Assembly (NCBI GenBank): GCA_002701555.1
Contig: NZVS01000058.1
Location: 1 to 22,864, forward strand
DNA: 22,864 nucleotides
Direction: 5' to 3'
Origin: Alphaproteobacteria bacterium
Lineage (GTDB): Bacteria; Pseudomonadota; Alphaproteobacteria; Micavibrionales; Micavibrionaceae
Both the position numbers and the translations under genes were made by a program. The notes under the pieces are model-generated. The model did no database searches. It saw only the letters and a list, made by a program, of their open reading frames with translations, and was not told where the DNA came from. Positions 17,209 to 22,864 of this stretch are shown piece after piece; position 1 is the first letter of the stretch; every line of letters begins with the position of its first letter.

Positions 17209-17769
17209 ATGAAGAAACGTATTAAAAACTCAAAAATTATACAGGCAAGTTCACTCGATTTTCAGGAGCGCTGGAACGAACACCGTATTGTTCTGTCTTT
17301 ACTGTCTTTTAAAAATCCTTCTGTGTTACTCGCGACTTGGTTTGGTTGCGGGGCAATTTTTCCAGGACCCGGGTTCTGGGGAACGCTTGGGGGGGTACCT
17401 TTGGGCATCGCCCTTTTGGTGTTTTTTGGACCCGCAGCCTTACCTATTGCCGCATTAACCCTTTTCATTATCGGTTTGAAAGTTTCCAAAGATTTTGAGC
17501 AGATGACCCGAAGACACGATTCATCTATTATCGTTATTGATGAAGTTGCAGCCTTGTTGCTGGCATTTACCGTGGCCACCCCCACCCCTCTTGGAATTGC
17601 CGTTGCCGTTGCCCTCTTCAGAATTTTTGATGTCGCTAAGGTTTGGCCTGTTTCTTATTTTGATGACCGCGTTCCGGGTGCTTGGGGTGTTATGCTGGAC
17701 GATGTATTTGCTGCCATTTACACTATGATTGTACTTGGAATATTAAGTTATGCCGGCATCACCCTTTGA
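17209..17769 (+). CDS. pgpA: phosphatidylglycerophosphatase A
   Basis: Inner-membrane enzyme that removes the phosphate from phosphatidylglycerophosphate to give phosphatidylglycerol. Family motifs are PGPGFWGTLGG at residues 52-62, IIVIDEVAA with Asp111 and Glu112, FRIFD at 137-141 and GAWGVMLDD at 157-165. Hydrophobic segments lie near 62-95, 112-138 and 166-186. The first ~36 residues before KNPSVLLATWFGCG are a basic hydrophilic extension with no strong ribosome-binding site ahead of the ATG, so the true start is somewhat uncertain. It overlaps pncC by 20 bp, a common pgpA-pncC arrangement. Confidence 0.92.
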   Translation: MKKRIKNSKIIQASSLDFQERWNEHRIVLSLLSFKNPSVLLATWFGCGAIFPGPGFWGTLGGVPLGIALLVFFGPAALPIAALTLFIIGLKVSKDFEQMTRRHDSSIIVIDEVAALLLAFTVATPTPLGIAVAVALFRIFDVAKVWPVSYFDDRVPGAWGVMLDDVFAAIYTMIVLGILSYAGITL

Positions 17770-18223
17770 TTTGGTCGACTTTTTAAAACAAAACGGGTTG
17801 GTTGTGGCTTTGGCCGAATCTTGTACCGGTGGCATGATTGCGTCGGCGATCACAAATGTTCCCGGTTCTTCCACCGTATTTGATAGAGGATTTGTAACCT
17901 ACTCTAATCAAGCCAAGATAGATTGCCTGGGTGTAAACGCGACCACACTTGAAAGCTTCGGAGCCGTTAGTGAAGAAACAGCAGTAGAGATGGCTTTGGG
18001 CGCTTTGAAAAACAGCGACGCCAGTATTGCGTTATCAGTTACAGGCGTTGCTGGACCGGGTGGAGGTTCAAAACAAAAACCCGTCGGCATTGTATATTTT
18101 GGCCTTGCCGGGAAAAATTTTGAAGAAGTAAAAACGTTCCAGAAGCACTTTTCCGGTGACCGCAATGAAATAAGGTCACAAGCTACGCGTTTTGCACTAT
18201 TACTTTTACAAAACGAGGTTTAA
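17750..18223 (+). CDS. pncC: nicotinamide-nucleotide amidohydrolase (CinA C-terminal type)
   Basis: PncC deamidates nicotinamide mononucleotide to nicotinate mononucleotide in the pyridine nucleotide salvage cycle. The family opens with LAESCTGGM at residues 21-29, then VTYSNQAK with Tyr51 and Lys56, GAVSEETA at 71-78, and VTGVAGPGGG at 97-106 followed by KPVG. At 157 aa it is the stand-alone form without the N-terminal CinA (MoCF-like) domain. The ATG lies inside pgpA (20-bp overlap), which suggests coupled translation. The O-antigen-ligase-like gene starts 9 bp downstream. Confidence 0.93.
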   Translation: MPASPFDLVDFLKQNGLVVALAESCTGGMIASAITNVPGSSTVFDRGFVTYSNQAKIDCLGVNATTLESFGAVSEETAVEMALGALKNSDASIALSVTGVAGPGGGSKQKPVGIVYFGLAGKNFEEVKTFQKHFSGDRNEIRSQATRFALLLLQNEV

Positions 18224-18232
18224 AAGGTTTCC

Positions 18233-19444
18233 ATGGATATTATTAAAAACAGTTCAATCAGGTTTCAAAATACGCATGTCACTTGGCAATCTTTTTTACT
18301 TGCCATTTTTGCCGTTTTGTCCCCCAGAGCTATTGGAACAATCTTTCCGTTGCTCTGTCTGATAGCTGCTCTTCCTTTTTTAAGAAAGCTTTCTTTTAAA
18401 GAATATTTCGGCCTTTTTGCCCCTGCTATCATAATTTCGGCAATTGCCGCGCTTAGTGTTTTTTGGTCGATTTCACCCGATGACTCTCTTGAAAGAGTTG
18501 TAAAGACATTACCGTTGTTATTTTTGATTAGCCTTATTCCTTTGGGATTTTATAATTATGAAACGCACTTCGACAGCAAAAGGCTTTTAAGGCTGTCCGC
18601 CTACATATTAACTTGCGCTTTTCTGCTGATTGGTATGGATTTTCTACTGAACGGGCGTATTTACCTACTGTTACATGGCGAAGAATATACTGGTTATTTT
18701 AACAGAAGCAATTATAACAGAAGCCTTGTTTCGCTCTTTTTACTCTCCTTGCCGACCTTATATTTTTTACAGACATTAAACCTTAAAAGGTATTTCTTCT
18801 CTTTGTCAGGATGTATATTTTTACTTGCACTACTGAGTGAAAGCCAATCTTTGCAAATTGGACTAATGGTATTTTTTACAGCTTTTTTATTAAGCCACAT
18901 CAAACTTCCCTGGCTTTACATTTTGGCAGCGGGCATTAGCATAATTGTTATCGCGCTACCTTGGTTTATGCCCTATCTTTATGAGGCAAACCCAACATTT
19001 TTGAAAAACTATATCTCTAGTGCGTACCCTTTACAAAGGATTGAAATTTGGTCGAATGTGTCAATTATGATTCAAGAAAAGCCTTGGATAGGACATGGAA
19101 TTGAAACACTTAGATCTGTGACTTTTCCTACTTCGCTCAAGTATTTAAAAGACGATACTGTACTTCATTCTCATAATATTTACCTTCAAATTTGGTATGA
19201 GTTCGGAGCACTCGGTATATTAGTCTTTCTGGGACTTTTCTGGGCAGGTGTGATGAAGATAGCTTCACTTGGCAAGAGCATCTCAACCCGTCTTTTCTTC
19301 TGCCTGTTGGCACCTGCTATTTTGATCAGTATGGTATCTTATGGTCTGTGGCAAGCTTGGTATCTGGTTGTAAATAGCTATGCTATCATTCTTGCTTATC
19401 AGCTTTGCCGTAAAGTTCAGCGGCACGATTTTCAAAAGAGCTAA
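18233..19444 (+). CDS. O-antigen ligase / Wzy-type polymerase-like membrane protein
   Basis: A polytopic membrane protein of 403 aa with about 10-12 hydrophobic segments from residue ~20 to ~390. The large periplasmic loop carries RIEIWSNVSIMIQEKPWIG (269-287) and the WaaL signature HNxxLxxxxExG, here His314-Asn315, Leu318, Glu323 and Gly325. These are the features of the family that transfers O-antigen or other undecaprenyl-linked glycans to lipid A-core, though Wzy polymerases and bactoprenol-glucan ligases share the fold. AAAGG precedes the ATG. No other polysaccharide genes are near, so the substrate is unknown. The last 59 bp overlap the convergent Coq10/RatA gene. Confidence 0.85.
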   Translation: MDIIKNSSIRFQNTHVTWQSFLLAIFAVLSPRAIGTIFPLLCLIAALPFLRKLSFKEYFGLFAPAIIISAIAALSVFWSISPDDSLERVVKTLPLLFLISLIPLGFYNYETHFDSKRLLRLSAYILTCAFLLIGMDFLLNGRIYLLLHGEEYTGYFNRSNYNRSLVSLFLLSLPTLYFLQTLNLKRYFFSLSGCIFLLALLSESQSLQIGLMVFFTAFLLSHIKLPWLYILAAGISIIVIALPWFMPYLYEANPTFLKNYISSAYPLQRIEIWSNVSIMIQEKPWIGHGIETLRSVTFPTSLKYLKDDTVLHSHNIYLQIWYEFGALGILVFLGLFWAGVMKIASLGKSISTRLFFCLLAPAILISMVSYGLWQAWYLVVNSYAIILAYQLCRKVQRHDFQKS

Positions 19445-19838
19445 CCATTCTCTTTACAACCTCATTAAAAAAGCCGGTTGCAAGTTTTTGCAGAAAAACA
19501 TTCTGAAATTCAAATTCTACTGAAAAGTGGATAACGCATGTGTTATCGCCCATATCTTCAAACTTCCACCGATTTTGTAAATGTTTTAAAGGCCCTTTTT
19601 GATATTCAATGTAAATACAGTCTGGTCTTTCCAAAACAACTTTAGAGGAAAACCTCTCTCTAAACATTTTATAGCCGATCACCAAATCCGCATAGAAAAC
19701 ATCCGGCCCATCCCATTTTTTTATGCGGGACGCCACGCACCAGGGAGCAAAATCTTTATAAGTGTCTACCGAAGCCACAAGATCAAACATTTGAGCCTGC
19801 GAATACGGAACGTGCCTTTTTTCTATATGTTGGAGCAT
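19386..19838 (-). CDS. Coq10/RatA-family START-domain protein
   Basis: A 150-aa SRPBCC (START-like) lipid-binding protein. In eukaryotes Coq10 binds coenzyme Q and aids its use in respiration; the bacterial homologue RatA was reported as a toxin blocking 70S assembly in E. coli, but in alphaproteobacteria this neighbourhood gene is usually treated as Coq10-like. The sequence has the family opening (VPYSQAQMFDLVASVDTYKDFAPWC), the turn around GPLKHLQNRW, and the terminal helix FENRAAELYG. AGAGG sits upstream of the ATG, and it begins 4 bp after lipA, so the two are co-transcribed. The 3' end overlaps the O-antigen-ligase-like gene by 59 bp, tail to tail. Confidence 0.9.
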   Translation of the reverse strand: MLQHIEKRHVPYSQAQMFDLVASVDTYKDFAPWCVASRIKKWDGPDVFYADLVIGYKMFRERFSSKVVLERPDCIYIEYQKGPLKHLQNRWKFEDMGDNTCVIHFSVEFEFQNVFLQKLATGFFNEVVKRMVSSFENRAAELYGKADKQE

Positions 19839-19842
19839 GCCT

Positions 19843-20808
19843 CTATTCGGCTACTTGTGTAGCCATTTTTGCCTCACGGGCAGCTTTTAGCCGAGCAAAA
19901 TCATCGCCCGCATGATATGAAGATCGCGTTAAAGGCGTAGCTGATACCATAAGGAAACCTTTGGCTTTAGCCATGCGCTCTAACTGTTTGAATTCATCCG
20001 GCGTCCAGAACCTGTCAACTGGCGCATGTTTTGGTGTTGGCTGAAGGTATTGACCTATAGTTATGAAATCAATTTTAGCGGCACGCATGTCATCCATAAC
20101 TTGCGCAACCTCTTCTTTTGTTTCTCCAAGACCAACCATCAACCCAGACTTTGTAAACATCATAGGATCAATATCCTTAACCCTTTCAAGAAGCCTTAAT
20201 GAGCGGAAATAACGCGCGCCTGGACGAATGGTCGGATACAGGCGTGGTACAGTTTCAAGGTTGTGATTGAAAACATCCGGTTTGGCATTGGCAACTGCAT
20301 CAATCGCATTGAAATCTCCTTTAAAGTCACCCGGCAGGATTTCAACAGTGGTACCCGGTGATTTAAAGCGAATGGCTTCAATTGTTTTGACCCAATGGCG
20401 CGCTCCGCCATCTTGAAGATCATCACGATCAACTGAAGTAATAACTACGTGTTCCAGACCCATTTTCTCAACAGCGACGCCAACCCTCAAGGGTTCCATT
20501 TTATCCAGCTCGTCAGGTTTACCTGTTGCAACATTGCAGAAAGAACAGGCGCGCGTGCAGATTTCGCCCATAACCATGAAAGTCGCATGCTTCTTTTCCC
20601 AGCACTCACCTATATTCGGGCACCCCGCCTCTTCACAAACAGTGGTCAGCTTTAACCCCTGTACAAGATTTTTGGTTTCCTTATAAGTTTTGCCAACAGG
20701 TGCCTTGGCACGAATCCACTCCGGCTTACGGCCCATTGGACGATCGGGGTTCTTTTGTTTTTCTGGATGGCGTTTTGTACGGTCCAGCAATTCAGTATTG
20801 TAGGTCAT
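19843..20808 (-). CDS. lipA: lipoyl synthase
   Basis: Radical-SAM enzyme that inserts two sulfur atoms into octanoyl groups bound to the E2 and GcvH proteins. The auxiliary 4Fe-4S cluster motif CEEAGCPNIGEC gives Cys58, Cys63 and Cys69; the SAM cluster motif CTRACSFC gives Cys84, Cys88 and Cys91; and the C-terminal RSSYHAG is at 295-301. The 321-aa length is normal. It is followed by the Coq10/RatA gene after 4 bp. No Shine-Dalgarno is clear ahead of its ATG. The lpd gene for the E3 enzyme of the same lipoylated complexes lies on the same strand about 590 bp upstream. Confidence 0.97.
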   Translation of the reverse strand: MTYNTELLDRTKRHPEKQKNPDRPMGRKPEWIRAKAPVGKTYKETKNLVQGLKLTTVCEEAGCPNIGECWEKKHATFMVMGEICTRACSFCNVATGKPDELDKMEPLRVGVAVEKMGLEHVVITSVDRDDLQDGGARHWVKTIEAIRFKSPGTTVEILPGDFKGDFNAIDAVANAKPDVFNHNLETVPRLYPTIRPGARYFRSLRLLERVKDIDPMMFTKSGLMVGLGETKEEVAQVMDDMRAAKIDFITIGQYLQPTPKHAPVDRFWTPDEFKQLERMAKAKGFLMVSATPLTRSSYHAGDDFARLKAAREAKMATQVAE

Positions 20809-20864
20809 AAAAACACAATATAAACATTTGTAAGAAATTTCATCCCTTTTTTATTGTTTTTCGA

Positions 20865-20892
20865 TTGACATATATATAGGCTCGCCAATAAG
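20865..20892 (+). promoter_or_regulatory. candidate sigma-70-type promoter for the small lipoprotein-like gene
   Basis: TTGACA at 20865-20870 matches the -35 consensus exactly. A partial -10 (AATAAG at 20887-20892) sits 16 bp downstream, but the start of transcription would then fall right at the ribosome-binding site, giving almost no leader. The TATATATA at 20871-20878 might serve as -10 with a poorer -35. Without mapping, this stays tentative. The same 104-bp gap also serves lipA on the other strand. Confidence 0.3.
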
Positions 20893-20912
20893 TGGAGCGA
20901 AAGGAATTTACT

Positions 20913-21170
20913 ATGGCTTATGATGATAACGACAAAAAAGAAATAACGAATTTATGGTCTTTCGTAGAACGTGCCTCACACAATGGATGGGTAAGGTTTT
21001 GCAGTGCCGCTTTCCTACTGGGTGCGACAATGGCCTCATGCACGGCCATGGACAACTATGCAGATTCCATAGATTCACATACCGAACCTGTACCCGACTG
21101 TTCTGAAGAAACATCCAAAACGTTTTCCATGAACGGCAATTTATATCAGATCGATTGCTTACCTAAATAG
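20913..21170 (+). CDS. small hypothetical protein, possible lipoprotein
   Basis: I do not recognise this 85-aa protein. The start at 20913 is favoured over an upstream GTG (20892) because AAAGGAA lies 6 nt ahead of the ATG. The first 29 residues are polar (MAYDDNDKKEITN and on), followed by a hydrophobic stretch SAAFLLGATMASC at 31-43 that resembles a lipobox (MASC, lipidated Cys43), although the N-region is longer than usual and Met at -3 is not the best residue. Behind it is an acidic region with Cys63 and Cys82 that could form a disulfide in the periplasm. An uncleaved membrane anchor is the alternative. It lies divergent from lipA and is followed by a 47-aa gene on the same strand. Confidence 0.7.
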   Translation: MAYDDNDKKEITNLWSFVERASHNGWVRFCSAAFLLGATMASCTAMDNYADSIDSHTEPVPDCSEETSKTFSMNGNLYQIDCLPK

Positions 21171-21246
21171 TTTGGACGTCCTTTTCGGAACTGTTTTTAT
21201 ACCAGTCTGTTAGCACTATAAGTAAGTTTTAAGGAAGGATCTTATT

Positions 21247-21390
21247 ATGCCTGAATCGAAGAAGTGCGAAAAAGACGAAGATTGTAAAGATGTCGATAAG
21301 ACACATGCACCTGTGAAAGAGCAAAGCAAAAAAGTGGATGAAGAATCTGACGAGAGTTTTCCCGCCAGTGATCCCCCTGCCAATTACTAA
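21247..21390 (+). CDS. small acidic protein with C-terminal ESFPASDPP motif
   Basis: A 47-aa reading frame with a strong ribosome-binding site (AAGGAAGG, 8 nt ahead of the ATG). The protein is very hydrophilic, rich in Lys, Glu and Asp, with two Cys (7 and 13) and a C terminus reading DEESDESFPASDPPANY. From memory, a short tail of the form D/E-E-S-F-P-A-S-D-P-P is common to many small uncharacterised proteins in alphaproteobacteria and other proteobacteria, which supports it as a real gene; its role is unknown. It has no membrane segment or signal. Its stop lies 6 bp from the lpd stop, tail to tail, with no room for a normal terminator. Confidence 0.75.
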   Translation: MPESKKCEKDEDCKDVDKTHAPVKEQSKKVDEESDESFPASDPPANY

Positions 21391-21396
21391 TTAAAT

Positions 21397-22800
21397 CTAA
21401 AAATGAATCGCCTTACCATAGGCATCCAAGACACTTTCATGCATCATTTCTGACAGGGTCGGGTGTGGAAACACTGTATGCATGAACTCAGCCTCGGTTG
21501 CTTCAAGCGTTTTTCCAACAACAAACCCTTGAATAAGCTCTGTCACCTCCGCACCTATCATGTGTGCACCAAGTAATTCACCTGTTTTTTTATCAAAAAT
21601 AGTTTTGACAAGCCCTTCCGGCTCACCAAGGGCAATGGCCTTTCCATTTCCGATAAACGGGAAACGTCCTACCTTAATATCATGGCCAGCATCCTTTGCA
21701 GCCTTTTCTGTAAGTCCAACTGATGCGACTTGCGGATGACAATAAGTACAGCCCGGTATATTTGTTTTTACCATTGGGTGCACATCTTTCTCACCAGCAA
21801 TTTTTTCAATACAGATAATGCCTTCATGACTTGCTTTATGAGCTAGCCAGGGTGGAGATACAACATCGCCAATGGCGTAGACACCTTTTTCATCTGTACG
21901 CCCGTATTCGTCGACTGTTATGTGACCACGATCGGTTTTGACCTTCGTTTTCTCAAGGCCAATATTTTCTGTGTTACCAACAATACCAACGGCAGATATG
22001 ACATGAGTAAAGTCTTGCTTTTCAACCTTACCCCCCATTTCAATATGCGCTGTTACTGTATCCTTCCCTTTGTCCAGCTTGGTAACCTTCGCACCAGTAA
22101 GAATTTTCATGCCTTGCTTTTCAAATGATTTACGTGCCATTGTCGAAATTTCTTCATCTTCAACGGGTAATACGCGGTCCATTAACTCAACAACTGTTAC
22201 CTCTGCCCCCAAAGTTTTATAAAACGACGCAAATTCGATACCGATTGCGCCCGAACCAACAACAAGGAGTTTTTTCGGCATGACATCAGGCACCATAGCT
22301 TCTTTATAAGACCAGACAAATTTACCATCCGGCTCAAGACCGGGTAAAACCCTCGCACGCGCTCCAGTGGCCAAAACAATGTGTTTCGCGGATAATGTGT
22401 CGGTTTTCTTACCATCTTTTTCCAAGGCAATTTTGCCATTGCCTTCCAGTTTGCCGAAAGCATCAAAAACAGTAACTTTGTTCTTTTTCAAAAGATGACC
22501 GATACCACCTGAAAGCTGTTTTGCAACCCCTCTTGAGCGCTCAACTATTTTCTTAAGGTCGAACTCTAATCCACTGATTTTAAGTCCAAATGACTCCGCG
22601 TTATGTGCGAGGTGAAAGACCTCTGAGGAACGAAGAAGCGCCTTAGTCGGGATACACCCCCAATTAAGACAAATTCCGCCAAGATGGTTTGCTTCCACAA
22701 CAGCCACTTTCATCTTTAACTGAGCTGCACGGATAGCAGCAACATAGCCGCCCGGCCCTCCGCCTATAACAACGACATCGAAATTCTTGGTATCTGACAT
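21397..22800 (-). CDS. lpd: dihydrolipoamide dehydrogenase (E3)
   Basis: FAD flavoprotein that reoxidises dihydrolipoyl groups of the 2-oxoacid dehydrogenase and glycine cleavage complexes with NAD+. The FAD-binding GGGPGGY is at residues 13-19, the redox disulfide CLNWGC uses Cys44 and Cys49, the NAD-binding motif is GSGAIGIEF near 180-190, and the dimer-interface catalytic pair is His446 and Glu451 in HPTLSE. The 467-aa length is normal. The 64 bp upstream of its start carry no strong ribosome-binding site and run to the window edge; E2 (pdhC) would be the expected upstream gene. lipA nearby on the same strand fits the shared lipoate role. Confidence 0.97.
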   Translation of the reverse strand: MSDTKNFDVVVIGGGPGGYVAAIRAAQLKMKVAVVEANHLGGICLNWGCIPTKALLRSSEVFHLAHNAESFGLKISGLEFDLKKIVERSRGVAKQLSGGIGHLLKKNKVTVFDAFGKLEGNGKIALEKDGKKTDTLSAKHIVLATGARARVLPGLEPDGKFVWSYKEAMVPDVMPKKLLVVGSGAIGIEFASFYKTLGAEVTVVELMDRVLPVEDEEISTMARKSFEKQGMKILTGAKVTKLDKGKDTVTAHIEMGGKVEKQDFTHVISAVGIVGNTENIGLEKTKVKTDRGHITVDEYGRTDEKGVYAIGDVVSPPWLAHKASHEGIICIEKIAGEKDVHPMVKTNIPGCTYCHPQVASVGLTEKAAKDAGHDIKVGRFPFIGNGKAIALGEPEGLVKTIFDKKTGELLGAHMIGAEVTELIQGFVVGKTLEATEAEFMHTVFPHPTLSEMMHESVLDAYGKAIHF

Positions 22801-22864
22801 ATATATGTTTTTCTAAATAGGTAAATAGGGTTGGTTAATTCTGATACGTTCTTTTTACAGCAAA

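Noticed and set aside
17209..17320. Possible separate N-terminal domain in PgpA
   Set aside because: The ~36-residue basic extension shows no motif and the start codon is uncertain, so no claim is made.
21174..21181. GGACGTCC palindrome followed by T-run after the lipoprotein-like gene
   Set aside because: An 8-bp palindrome has no loop and cannot form a terminator stem; likely chance.
22855..22864. On the minus strand the last bases read Leu-Leu-stop, which could be the 3' end of pdhC upstream of lpd
   Set aside because: Two codons are too little to support a gene; kept only as a possibility.
1..22864. CRISPR arrays, tRNA genes, insertion sequences or phage genes
   Set aside because: No spaced direct repeats, cloverleaf-like segments, transposase or phage-like proteins were seen; all gaps are 155 bp or shorter.

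Overview
The window looks like a stretch of an alphaproteobacterial chromosome, moderately AT-rich by eye. The assignment rests on gene order. A plus-strand block runs rlpA, PBP5-type carboxypeptidase, tmk, holB, metG, (folB), tatD, MBL-fold hydrolase. A minus-strand block runs ntrY, ntrX, trkA, (HAD phosphatase), hfq, hflX, facing a short mazG. A third block holds lpd, lipA, Coq10/RatA, pncC and pgpA. All are familiar alphaproteobacterial neighbourhoods. The lineage cannot be narrowed further from this sequence alone. No transposase, phage gene, CRISPR array, rRNA or tRNA was seen.

Layout. Positions 1-9829 (+): envelope, replication and translation housekeeping genes. They are an RlpA fragment cut by the window edge, a secreted D,D-carboxypeptidase, thymidylate kinase, DNA polymerase III delta', MetRS, dihydroneopterin aldolase, TatD nuclease, PhnP-like hydrolase, ArgRS, then a 155-bp AT-rich gap with small palindromes and a one-domain MazG. 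Most junctions from the carboxypeptidase to the MBL gene are overlaps or very short gaps, as in an operon. Positions 9826-17159 (-): HflX and Hfq lie downstream of the tightly coupled ntrY-ntrX-trkA-HAD operon. This links envelope/nitrogen/redox sensing and potassium uptake to RNA-level regulation. Positions 17209-19444 (+): PgpA (phosphatidylglycerol synthesis), PncC (NMN deamidase) and an O-antigen-ligase-like membrane protein. Positions 19386-20808 (-): lipA and the Coq10/RatA START protein. Positions 20913-21390 (+): two small uncharacterised genes. Positions 21397-22800 (-): dihydrolipoamide dehydrogenase, which works with LipA because both serve lipoylated 2-oxoacid dehydrogenases.

No whole new multi-gene system is evident. 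The spots most worth a second look are: the two small plus-strand genes between lipA and lpd (a lipoprotein-like 85-aa protein and a 47-aa acidic protein ending in an ESFPASDPP motif); a perfect hairpin just upstream of the hflX start codon; the 59-bp convergent coding overlap between the O-antigen ligase and Coq10/RatA genes; MazG reduced to its C-terminal half; and NtrYX without the usual adjacent ntrBC, with an NtrX that lacks the GAFTGA loop.
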